Below, piece by piece: positions 42,559-50,235 of a DNA stretch of 64,000 nucleotides (position 1 is its first letter; every line of letters begins with the position of its first letter). Under the pieces are notes generated by a model. The model saw only the letters and a list, made by a program, of their open reading frames with translations, did not search any database and was not told the origin of the DNA. The position numbers were made by a program, and so were the translations under genes. The stretch is from Saprospiraceae bacterium (GTDB lineage: Bacteria > Bacteroidota > Bacteroidia > Chitinophagales > Saprospiraceae), in assembly GCA_028285545.1 (NCBI GenBank), contig JANQPA010000114.1, forward strand, positions 92,233-156,232, given 5' to 3'.

Positions 42559-43527
42559 TTAGTCAACCGGTTTCCATTGCTTGCCATCCCAAGTCCAGAA
42601 GTCATCAATAGGAATACTATCCGAGCCCTTGTATTCCTTTCCTCCATAAAGAAAAACCTGATTTAATTTGCTATTATAGGTTAAGCCTATGCTATGCCGT
42701 GAGCGTGGACCTTCACTGGATAGTTCAGTAAATTCATTGCCAGAAATGCTCATTAGCTTGTTCTGGGGAACATACCGATAATTTTTTCCACCAAATATTA
42801 AAACCTGATTTTGTTGACTATCATACACCATAGAGTGATGATCAAGAGAGGAGTGGTCATAAGGTCCTCCCAACTGTTGCCATTTATTTTGAGACCATTC
42901 CCAGGCATCAGCATATTGGCCATTGATCCATAATCCTCCAAATAGTACAACCTTTTCTTGATGATGATCATAAGCGATTCCAAAAGCAGCTCTTTTGGGA
43001 GGACCTGGCTGGGTAAGTTCTTTCCAATTTCTATCCCATATCCAGGATTTTCCAGATACTTCAGATCCTGTCCATCCACCAAATCCAAGAATTTTATTAT
43101 CCTTTTTTACATAAACTATTTTGTGGTGATCAGCGGGAAATTGGCTTTCTGCTTCCAGTTGTTTCCAAGTTCGGCCATTCCATTCCCAGGTATCAGAAAA
43201 AGTGGTACTTCCATTTCCTCGGCCACCATGAAGGATAATGGTTCCTCGTTTCTGGTGAAAGGTAGTAGCCGCAAACCCTCGGGAGGCGGGGCCTTCCACA
43301 TTCATTTGTTTCCAATTATTGCCATCCCAGACCCAGGTGTCACCTAAATATTTCCCTCTTTCTGTAGCACCTCCAAAAAACAATATTTGATCTCGAATAG
43401 GATCATATTCAAAGGCATGTCCCCATCTGGGACCAGGGGTGTTGCTGGTATTTTGAGTATTGAGATGTTTTTCGACCTGTCCCAGCCAAGAACTTGCAAG
43501 GAATAGAAAACTGAAAATAAGGTTCAT
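42559..43527 (-). CDS. Exported Kelch-repeat protein
   Basis: I start the gene at 43527, where MNLIFSFLFLASSWLGQ makes a signal peptide; the open frame extends 23 codons further upstream without support. About six Kelch motifs follow, each with a G-G pair and Trp spacing: DQILFFGGATERGKYLGDTW, GTIILHGGRGN, NKILGFGGWTG, EKVVLFGGLW, NQVLIFGGKNY and NQVFLYGGKEY. Together they would form a six-bladed beta-propeller outside the cytoplasm. There is no catalytic or sorting domain. Its function is unknown. A gap of about 90 nt separates it from the upstream AKR-RidA gene. Confidence 0.83.
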   Translation of the reverse strand: MNLIFSFLFLASSWLGQVEKHLNTQNTSNTPGPRWGHAFEYDPIRDQILFFGGATERGKYLGDTWVWDGNNWKQMNVEGPASRGFAATTFHQKRGTIILHGGRGNGSTTFSDTWEWNGRTWKQLEAESQFPADHHKIVYVKKDNKILGFGGWTGSEVSGKSWIWDRNWKELTQPGPPKRAAFGIAYDHHQEKVVLFGGLWINGQYADAWEWSQNKWQQLGGPYDHSSLDHHSMVYDSQQNQVLIFGGKNYRYVPQNKLMSISGNEFTELSSEGPRSRHSIGLTYNSKLNQVFLYGGKEYKGSDSIPIDDFWTWDGKQWKPVD

Positions 43528-43617
43528 AATATTATCGGGTGTTGATTCAATTGTATCTAAAGATATCAATTGAAAAGCAAGGAAAACAAAAAACAAAAGT
43601 TAAACCTTTCTTATTAC

Positions 43618-45072
43618 CTAGTCTTGTATGACCGCTTCAGCTTCCATTTCTACTAAGTATTCATCTCCAATTAGGTCAGCTCGAATTAAGGTGTTGGCAG
43701 GTTGAATATGACTGAAACACTGACCATGTACTCTTGAGATGGCTTCCCAATCCTTCATATTTTGGATGTAAATTCTCGTTCGAACTACGTCTTTTAATGT
43801 TCCTCCCAGTGATTGAATGGCTCCTTCTATTTTATCAATTACAAATTGTGCTTGAACAGCAGGATCTTTTACTCCGATAACTTTTTCTCGATGAGTTGCT
43901 GTTGTTCCAGAAACCAAAATTCTATTGCCTTGCCGTACAGCTCTGCTAAAACCCGCTAAATCTTCCCAGATTGTACCGCTTAATGCTTTGGAGCGGTTTT
44001 CATTGATTTGTTCAACAGGGTAGGGGGCTGGCATTGTTTCCAGATGATGGCTTAAATCCCCGGATGCAGTGAGGAATGGGGGTTTCCTGTATTCATCGCC
44101 ACAATCTCCCGGTATAGAAAGAAAATGAGATAATGCCATTTTAATTTTTTCGATATGATTATGATCCAATTCAAAATTAAAGAGCTTTAAATTATCTTGA
44201 ATATGCTTGGAATGACCTAGTCGGGCTCCTATGATAATTCCTCCTACAGCATCTTGTTCAAGGATATATTTGGTGGCAACATTGGGAATAGAAACCTGGT
44301 ATTCATCGGCTATTTCTTTTAGGACTTGCAAGAGATTTTGAAATTTGTGCCAGCCACCGGCTACATCGATAAACCGCTTGTACTTCATTTGCGACCAGGT
44401 TTCCAGTTTATCAATCGGTTTATCCTCTTTTCCTAACCATCGTTCACTTAAAAAGCCACCTGCTAAGGTTCCAAAGGCTAATATTTTTACTCCATATTTC
44501 TGACAAAGTTGAGTCATGGACCCAGCCGCTCGCTGATCAATCAGTGAATAACAAATTTGATTGGAAACAATGGGAATCCCACAGCTTAAGGCCATATTCA
44601 GATGTGGGGTATCAAAATTTGTTACACCGATGTGTTTTATCAAGCCTTCTTCCTTTAGTTCCTGCAACCAAAATAGATCGTCTAGCCAGGAGGGATCTGC
44701 GTAATTCCAGGCATGGTATTGGAGAAGGTCTAGCTGATTCATTTGTAGGCGTTCCAGTGATTTTTGTACTGCCATTCGAACTTTTTCTTTACTCCCCTTA
44801 CCTGGCTCCGGAACCCACTTGGTGAATAGTTGAACCTGATCAGCTCCTACTTGCTTTCGAAAAATACCTGCAATTAATTCTGCAGACCCATAATGATCCG
44901 CCATATCAAAAGTAGAAAGACCTGCATCCAGATAAGGTTGCATCGCTTGTGCTGCTTCTTCCAGATCCAGTGTTTTACCGTCTCTTTCCATATCGGCAAT
45001 TTGCCAAAGGCCGGTTAGAATAGGAGCTATTTTTAGATCAGGAGCTAGTATTGAGCTTGGGATGTTCGACAT
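43618..45072 (-). CDS. Aldo/keto reductase fused to a RidA-like domain
   Basis: A 484-residue protein from the chosen ATG at 45072 (MSNIPSSILAPDL); the frame runs 18 codons further but into a repeat element. The N-terminal about 320 residues are an aldo/keto reductase with the tetrad regions FDMADHYGSAE (Asp, Tyr), LFTKWVPEP (Lys) and LLQYHAWNY (His). The C-terminal about 115 residues are a RidA/YjgF domain with ILVSGTTATH and VVRTRIYIQN, keeping the Arg that binds the imine carboxylate. A reductase coupled to an enamine/imine deaminase suggests handling of a reactive carbonyl intermediate. The substrate is unknown. Confidence 0.88.
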   Translation of the reverse strand: MSNIPSSILAPDLKIAPILTGLWQIADMERDGKTLDLEEAAQAMQPYLDAGLSTFDMADHYGSAELIAGIFRKQVGADQVQLFTKWVPEPGKGSKEKVRMAVQKSLERLQMNQLDLLQYHAWNYADPSWLDDLFWLQELKEEGLIKHIGVTNFDTPHLNMALSCGIPIVSNQICYSLIDQRAAGSMTQLCQKYGVKILAFGTLAGGFLSERWLGKEDKPIDKLETWSQMKYKRFIDVAGGWHKFQNLLQVLKEIADEYQVSIPNVATKYILEQDAVGGIIIGARLGHSKHIQDNLKLFNFELDHNHIEKIKMALSHFLSIPGDCGDEYRKPPFLTASGDLSHHLETMPAPYPVEQINENRSKALSGTIWEDLAGFSRAVRQGNRILVSGTTATHREKVIGVKDPAVQAQFVIDKIEGAIQSLGGTLKDVVRTRIYIQNMKDWEAISRVHGQCFSHIQPANTLIRADLIGDEYLVEMEAEAVIQD

Positions 45073-45090
45073 TGATTGTGTTTTAAAGAT

Positions 45091-45234
45091 TTCACGGAAT
45101 ATGGGTTTACGGGTAAACGAGTTCACGGGTATATGGATTCACAGATATATGGGTAGAGGTTATTGTAGTATTCCTGAATTTATGCATTTGTTAATATGTA
45201 TTCTCTTGAATCCAGATATCGAATACCCGTGAAC
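45091..45234. repeat. Palindromic element with GTTCACGGGTA words
   Basis: Perfect 11-bp arms GTTCACGGGTA (45121-45131) and TACCCGTGAAC (45224-45234), with inner arms TGGATTCA (45134-45141) and TGAATCCA (45207-45214). Further diverged copies of the same word (TTCACGG, TTTACGGGTAAAC) extend left to about 45091, so the arm is itself a degenerate tandem repeat. A related element lies at 62.03-62.10 kb. It starts 18 nt upstream of the AKR-RidA start codon. There is no coding potential. Confidence 0.65.
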
Positions 45235-45423
45235 CAGTATACCCTAATCACGTATGATTCGGGAAGGTAAGAAGTTCACCTTAAATTGGAATAAATTTAG
45301 GCTACAATATTTTTTTGATGTCGTTAAAATGATGACAAGGAATAGGATTAAATAGGATTTATTAAATTTTTTTTGAGCATAAAACTTATTTAAAGTAGAA
45401 CCTGTTGTTGTATATAAGTCATA

Positions 45424-45442
45424 AATGCAACATTGTTGCATT
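45424..45442. promoter_or_regulatory. Operator-like 19-bp dyad before the flavoprotein gene
   Basis: AATGCAAC-att-GTTGCATT is a perfect inverted repeat with 8-bp arms and a 3-bp centre, ending 30 nt before the ATG. Size and position fit the binding site of a dimeric regulator. No cognate regulator gene is adjacent. Confidence 0.55.
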
Positions 45443-45472
45443 AGTATCCTGTAAATCACAAACAAACATATA

Positions 45473-46402
45473 ATGAGCAAGGAAATTAGCGAAGTATTAA
45501 TCATTGGAGGAGGCCCTGCAGGAATGAGTGCTGCCCTGGTTTTGGGGCGCAGCCGCATCAAGACCATCATTTTAAATACTGAAAATGCAAGGAATATGGT
45601 GACGCAGCATTCTCATGGATTTTTAACTCAAGATGGAGCCCATCCTTCTGAAATTTTAAAAATTGCTAAAGAGCAGTTGCTGAAGTATAAAAGTGTGGTT
45701 TATAAAAAAGAAAAGGCATTAGATTTAATACCTAATGGAGATCATTTTCAAGTAAAAACCGAGAACCAAGTATACCTGACTAAGAGAGTGATCATTGCCA
45801 CGGGATACAAGGATAATGTTGATCAGGTTGGAATTGAAGGTTTGGCTGAAGTTTATGGCAAATCAGTTTATCCTTGTCCATTTTGTGATGGATTTGAAAA
45901 TGCCGACAAGAAATTAGCTGTATTTGGAGATGCGGTAATGGCACCTATGTTTTCAAAAACAATAGCGCACTGGTCAAATAATGTTATTGTTTTTACCAAT
46001 GGGGATCAAATGAAGGACAAAGAACTATTGTCAAGCCTCCAAAAAAACGGGATAGAGGTCATTGAACAAAAAATTGATAAACTTCTTTCCAAGGATGGTA
46101 TACTTGAAGCAGTTCAACTTCAAGGTGGAAGGATCATTAAAAGGGAAGGAGGCTTTCTTCCTGACACCAAGGCTGTGGAAAGCACAGATTTTGCAAAAAA
46201 ACTAAAAGTGGCCACTGAAGAAGGGCATTTTGGAATGGAAATGTACAAAGTAGATGAAAATAAAGAAACTGAAATAAAAGGCCTGTACATTATTGGCGAT
46301 GCCAGGTCTGGATGGGGTGGGGTAGCAAAATCTGTTGCTGAAGGCAGTGAAGTAGGTGCTGCTATCACTCATCAAATCATTAGTGAAAAATGGGCTGTTT
46401 AG
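45473..46402 (+). CDS. Thioredoxin-reductase-like NAD(P)/FAD oxidoreductase
   Basis: A 309-residue flavoprotein of thioredoxin reductase size. Seen: FAD motif LIIGGGPAGMSAALVLGRS, the dithiol CPFCDGFE (C-x2-C) in the NADPH domain, and C-terminal LYIIGDARSGWGG. Real TrxR uses CATC; the CPFCDG type marks a related group of reductases and oxidases whose partners are mostly uncharacterised. An operator-like dyad precedes it. It converges on the APC permease gene with 8 nt between. It is probably cytoplasmic, with a thiol or quinone redox role (inference). Confidence 0.88.
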   Translation: MSKEISEVLIIGGGPAGMSAALVLGRSRIKTIILNTENARNMVTQHSHGFLTQDGAHPSEILKIAKEQLLKYKSVVYKKEKALDLIPNGDHFQVKTENQVYLTKRVIIATGYKDNVDQVGIEGLAEVYGKSVYPCPFCDGFENADKKLAVFGDAVMAPMFSKTIAHWSNNVIVFTNGDQMKDKELLSSLQKNGIEVIEQKIDKLLSKDGILEAVQLQGGRIIKREGGFLPDTKAVESTDFAKKLKVATEEGHFGMEMYKVDENKETEIKGLYIIGDARSGWGGVAKSVAEGSEVGAAITHQIISEKWAV

Positions 46403-46410
46403 AATAAATC

Positions 46411-47916
46411 CTAATTTTCAGGTAGTTCTTTAAAAGCATCCTTCACTTTAATACCTGCATTATTTAGCTGACGAACCTTCCACAGAAAGATCAAAGAAGC
46501 TAATCCCATTACGATTAACCATACGTAGGTAGAGTGGAAATACCAGGCTTCTACTTCAGCCAAAAGATCTTTTCTGGTATGAACTATTAGAAATAGTGTC
46601 AATAGAAGGGTTCCCAAAACTGCAAAGGTCAGTTGAATTGGGCGGGATTTAAAAACACTAACCTCTTTTGCTAATTCAGGATTATATCTGGGCAGGCTGA
46701 TGACCGTTACGCACATCAAAAGAAAATTAACCAACATGGAGGTAACCATGATATCAATACCCAAAAAGAAATCTCCAGCTAAGTGACTTCCTAATATCCC
46801 AATAGTTGCCATTCCTCCACTAATAAGGATAGCAAAATAGGGAGTGTGCCTTTTAGGATGAATTTTGGCTACTTGTTTTGGAAAAATACCATCCTCTGAC
46901 CAGGCAAACATTAATCTGGAAACTGAAAGTAACATGGCCGGCAGATCATTAATAAGAGCAATGGCTGCACCTAAAATGATGGCCACCGCCCAGCCAGGAG
47001 ACAATAAATAACTGAGTAAACCTGGAGCAGTAATGTCTTTATTCATAGCTTCTTCTGCTACAAACGACCAGGGGATAGAGTGATAAACGGCTGAAGTGAA
47101 CAAAAAGTAATAGGCTCCTACTCCTAACACAGCAATGGCAATGGCAATGGGAAGATTCCTCTGAGGGTTTCGAGCTTCTCCCCCTGCCTGAGCAATGGAA
47201 TCAAAGCCAATAAAACTTGAAAAAAGGAGTGCTGCGGCAGTTAAAAAAGTACCAAATTTGAAATTATGAGCCGTGGGTGCCACTATTCTGCCTTCATTTT
47301 CTAATAAAGCGGCTGCAAAATCTTGTTGATTAAAAGAGAAGCCTGCAAAAATTACGATAGCTCCCAATCCAAACATAATAAACATCATAGGGATTAAGGT
47401 GCGCTCATAAAATTTTAGCCCAATTATATTTATACCTACAAATATCCATAATAATAAGATGGCCAAACTGACTCTTACAAAACCATTTTCTAACCAGAGG
47501 GCCCAGTTTTCCCAACCCAGTCCGTCTGCAATATCTCTAAAAAAAGGAATTATGATATAGGATATCACGCCTATCGCAATTGATAATCCAAACCACTGCG
47601 AAAAACTAGCTACAAAACCCAGATAGGGATTTAGTCCTCGACTGGCAAAGATGTAACTACCACCAGCTCGTGGCATAGCAGAGGATAAGATGGCATAGGC
47701 CATAGCCGCCAAAATAGCAGGTACGGCAGCAAATAGAAATGCTGGAAGAACATCGGGTCCAATGCCTGGTACATTGCGCTGAATCATAAAAGGAACTACA
47801 TAAACGGAAGCACCCAGCATTGAACAAATGCCAGTTGCAGCTAAGCCAATTAATCCCAATTGCCTACTTAAGCCTGAAGAAGTGTTTTTCGTTTCATTTT
47901 TTCCCATACCATCCAT
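46411..47916 (-). CDS. APC superfamily amino-acid permease
   Basis: About 501 residues with some 12 membrane helices. The first helix has the APC signature LIGLAATGICSMLGASVYVV, followed by the conserved PRAGGSYIFASRGL loop and a GFDSIAQAGGEARNPQRNLP segment typical of the family. I use the ATG at 47916; an in-frame TTG further upstream lies beside the palindrome. It probably imports an amino acid or amine. It is separated from the ROK gene by the perfect 24-bp palindrome, so membership in the upstream operon is uncertain. Confidence 0.88.
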   Translation of the reverse strand: MDGMGKNETKNTSSGLSRQLGLIGLAATGICSMLGASVYVVPFMIQRNVPGIGPDVLPAFLFAAVPAILAAMAYAILSSAMPRAGGSYIFASRGLNPYLGFVASFSQWFGLSIAIGVISYIIIPFFRDIADGLGWENWALWLENGFVRVSLAILLLWIFVGINIIGLKFYERTLIPMMFIMFGLGAIVIFAGFSFNQQDFAAALLENEGRIVAPTAHNFKFGTFLTAAALLFSSFIGFDSIAQAGGEARNPQRNLPIAIAIAVLGVGAYYFLFTSAVYHSIPWSFVAEEAMNKDITAPGLLSYLLSPGWAVAIILGAAIALINDLPAMLLSVSRLMFAWSEDGIFPKQVAKIHPKRHTPYFAILISGGMATIGILGSHLAGDFFLGIDIMVTSMLVNFLLMCVTVISLPRYNPELAKEVSVFKSRPIQLTFAVLGTLLLTLFLIVHTRKDLLAEVEAWYFHSTYVWLIVMGLASLIFLWKVRQLNNAGIKVKDAFKELPEN

Positions 47917-47922
47917 TTTAAT

Positions 47923-47986
47923 GTAGAAAGTCAAAGGTAGAAAGTAAAAAGACTGGTCCTTCTACTTTCTACCTTTGACTTTCTAC
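47923..47986. repeat. Perfect 24-bp inverted repeat (GTAGAAAGT family)
   Basis: The arms 47923-47946 and 47963-47986 are exact reverse complements with a 16-nt loop. Each arm contains the word GTAGAAAGT twice with a short spacer. It lies between the ROK stop and the permease start, so it could terminate, attenuate or stabilise the transcript. The same words occur in the element at 31.74-31.89 kb. Confidence 0.85.
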
Positions 47987-48002
47987 CCTTAATGCTAAGG
48001 TA

Positions 48003-48857
48003 TTAATTTTTGGCATCATAGACTAAGGCGGCGGCCCCTAATACTGCAATATCGGGCTGATCTGAAACTTCAATTTTAAGATTACTAAGTACTGGGCGAT
48101 AGGCAAATTTTTGTAGTTCCTGCCATAAAGTCTTTTGAAATAGAGGATAAGATTGACTTACGGAACCTCCCAAAACGATGATTTCAGGATCTAATGCATA
48201 TAAAATATTAATGATGCCATTTCCAAGGTGACGTCCAAATTCTTCAAACATGGCAAGGGCATCCGGATCCCCTTTTTTTGCTTTTTGAGCAGCAGTAATT
48301 CCGCTAATGTCATATACATTTTCAAAAAACTGTCCGCTGGCATAATATTCGATGTTGTGTTCAAGATAGGGCAGCATCCCAAATTCTCCGGCACCACAGT
48401 TTCGGCCATTATATAATTTGTGATTGATGATAATTCCACCTGCCATACCTGTTCCAACAATTAGACCCAGCATATTGGCATAAGCTTTTCCCTTTCCAAA
48501 ATGTTTTTCTCCCAGGGCAAAACAATTGGCGTCATTATTAATAAAAACAGGTAGCTGAAGGCGGTCCTCAAGAATGGATTTTAGATGTACTTCTTGCCAA
48601 GAGGGAATATTCTGTACATCGTAAACGATGCCTGATTGTACATCTACCACACTGGGAACTCCAATGCCTATGCCAGCTACCTTAAAATCCATAATGCGTG
48701 TAATAGTACTTATAATTTCTTCAATTACTTGTTCGGCCGGGCCCTTGGACGTGATCAATGTTTTTTCTGTTTGTTCGATCCTGTCATTTGAAACACGTGC
48801 GGCCAGAACCTTTGTTCCTCCCAGGTCAACCCCAATGATCTTTTTGTCACTCATCAA
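48003..48857 (-). CDS. ROK family sugar kinase
   Basis: A 284-residue kinase. Seen: phosphate-binding motif GVDLGGTKVLAARVS, FINNDANCFALGE with the catalytic Asp, and GLIVGTGMAGGIIIN. The usual zinc cluster C-x-C-G-x2-G-C is missing; that region reads PYLEHNIEYYASGQF. It may phosphorylate a glucose- or GlcNAc/ManNAc-type sugar in the cytoplasm. Its start overlaps the permease stop (ATGATGA), so the two are translated together and probably handle the same imported sugar. Confidence 0.87.
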   Translation of the reverse strand: MMSDKKIIGVDLGGTKVLAARVSNDRIEQTEKTLITSKGPAEQVIEEIISTITRIMDFKVAGIGIGVPSVVDVQSGIVYDVQNIPSWQEVHLKSILEDRLQLPVFINNDANCFALGEKHFGKGKAYANMLGLIVGTGMAGGIIINHKLYNGRNCGAGEFGMLPYLEHNIEYYASGQFFENVYDISGITAAQKAKKGDPDALAMFEEFGRHLGNGIINILYALDPEIIVLGGSVSQSYPLFQKTLWQELQKFAYRPVLSNLKIEVSDQPDIAVLGAAALVYDAKN

Positions 48858-50107
48858 GCATCACTTTTCTTTTTTCCCAGTAATTCGTTATTAATTAAAG
48901 GCTTTGACCAAAACCCTATACTCAATATATATCCCAATGAAATAAACAAAAATAGCATGCCCATTCGCAAGCCTAGCCAATCACCTAACCAACCAACGAT
49001 TAAAGGCAGGATTGCTCCTCCCGCAATTCCGGTAACCAAAATACCCGAAAAGGAGCCATGGTGAGATTTAACTGAATTTAAGGCCAATGATATGATGATA
49101 GACCACATCACAGAAGCAAAAAAACCTACTAATGGAAAGGCGATTAAGGCAATTGATTTTGATGAAAAAAGGGCTACGGCAAGACATAAAATGGCAGCCG
49201 AGGTAAAGCCTATAAGCACCTTTCGGCTATCTACAAACTTCAATAAGATCAAACCTAGGACCGTCCCTGCCGTCATCAAACCCCAGAAAAGAGAAACAGT
49301 GCTTGCGCCATCCGTTTGAGGGTTAACTCCATGATAAGTTTGTAAAAATTCAGATATCCAATTGGCCACTCCTTGTTCTGTACCTACATAGGCAAATATG
49401 CCCAGGAAGTACAGGATGACCATGGGTTTTTTCAACAAATCAAGATGCGTTTGAAGAGCCCCTGCTTTTTCATCCTCTTTTAATTCAACTCTTGGGAATT
49501 TTGTAAACCCTATTACAAATACCATTAGTAAACTAACAATGGCAAAAATCCAATATAAAGATATCCAGGGGAGATTTGCCGGTACAACAGCTGAGAGTGC
49601 ATTGATCAGAAAATTACCGTCTCCGTCTCCTCTTCCAATATTTAGAACTAAATAGGAATAAACTAATGGGCTTAAAAAGGAAGCCAAACCAAAAAATAAC
49701 TGTCCAATCACTGAATTAAAGGCAAAATGTTCCTCTCCACCTGCTACTCTTAGCAATGGATTAATCGCTACCTGAAGCATTGCCATTCCTGTCCCAATTA
49801 GGAACAAAGAAACCATGTACATTTGAAAGCTGGCCACCCAGGCAAATAATAAGGCTCCTAAAAAGGAGATTAAAAAAGCCAGAACCATAATGTTTTTCTC
49901 ACCATATTTTTCCACCAACATTCCGGAGGGAATTGACATGACCCCATAAGCAATAAAAAACGCAAAAGGAAGCAATGCCACTAAGGTCAAGTTCAAATCA
50001 AAACTTTCAATAATATCAGGTACCAATGGCCCAATGATATTAGTCAGAAATGAAATGACAAAAAAGGTCAGCAGAATTAATCCAACGATGTATAGGTTTC
50101 TTTTCAT
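48854..50107 (-). CDS. FucP-type sugar permease (MFS)
   Basis: A 417-residue transporter with about 12 helices. Seen: FFIAYGVMSIPSGMLVEKYG (MFS loop motif), GTGMAMLQVAINPLLRVAGG (FucP/NagP-group signature), and ASTVSLFWGLMTAGTVLGL. The group carries fucose, glucose/galactose or GlcNAc with protons across the inner membrane. It lies directly before the ROK kinase and after the glycan-degradation genes, so it should import the released sugar. Confidence 0.9.
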   Translation of the reverse strand: MKRNLYIVGLILLTFFVISFLTNIIGPLVPDIIESFDLNLTLVALLPFAFFIAYGVMSIPSGMLVEKYGEKNIMVLAFLISFLGALLFAWVASFQMYMVSLFLIGTGMAMLQVAINPLLRVAGGEEHFAFNSVIGQLFFGLASFLSPLVYSYLVLNIGRGDGDGNFLINALSAVVPANLPWISLYWIFAIVSLLMVFVIGFTKFPRVELKEDEKAGALQTHLDLLKKPMVILYFLGIFAYVGTEQGVANWISEFLQTYHGVNPQTDGASTVSLFWGLMTAGTVLGLILLKFVDSRKVLIGFTSAAILCLAVALFSSKSIALIAFPLVGFFASVMWSIIISLALNSVKSHHGSFSGILVTGIAGGAILPLIVGWLGDWLGLRMGMLFLFISLGYILSIGFWSKPLINNELLGKKKSDA

Positions 50108-50108
50108 G

Positions 50109-50235
50109 GTGTATTGGTTTATCAGTGTATTAGGGTATTAGGGTATTGGGGTATTAGGATTGTTGTAATTGGTTAACAGTATTATTATTTGAATTTAATA
50201 CATCTACATATCTACACATTTACAAATTTGCACAT
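50109..50235. repeat. Tandem-repeat-rich spacer (GTATTAGG x4 and TACACATT-like words)
   Basis: Next to the permease start is a tract of four 8-bp units (50127-50158: three exact GTATTAGG and one GTATTGGG), preceded by diverged copies. At the other end (about 50200-50235), next to the PcRGLX-like gene stop, a second degenerate repeat of words such as ACATCTACATAT and ACACATTTAC is found. The two tracts do not pair with each other. It resembles the other word-repeat elements of this window in style. Confidence 0.6.

Larger units (their letters stand above)
45073..45472. other. Divergent intergenic region with a repeat element and a dyad
   Basis: A 400-nt gap between the AKR-RidA gene (minus) and the flavoprotein gene (plus). 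The left part is a palindromic repeat element and the right part holds a 19-bp dyad; both are listed separately. A minus-strand frame of about 108 codons spans the right part but crosses into the flavoprotein gene and reads as chance. Confidence 0.5.

Noticed and set aside
42958..43347. Plus-strand frame of 129 codons inside the Kelch gene
   Set aside because: It mirrors the Kelch repeats; its own repeats of Phe, Pro and Ile come from the antisense of Gly, Asn and Trp codons.
45073..45126. N-terminal extension of the AKR-RidA protein
   Set aside because: It runs into the palindromic repeat and has no aldo/keto reductase likeness; the ATG at 45072 fits the family.
45244..45570. Minus-strand frame of 108 codons between the AKR-RidA and flavoprotein genes
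   Set aside because: It overlaps the strongly supported flavoprotein start on the other strand. Its first 35 codons are the antisense of the FAD-binding motif, and the rest is AT-driven hydrophobic sequence.
47923..47986. CRISPR-like repeats at the GTAGAAAGT element
   Set aside because: There is one inverted pair and no regular direct repeats with unique spacers; no cas genes lie nearby.
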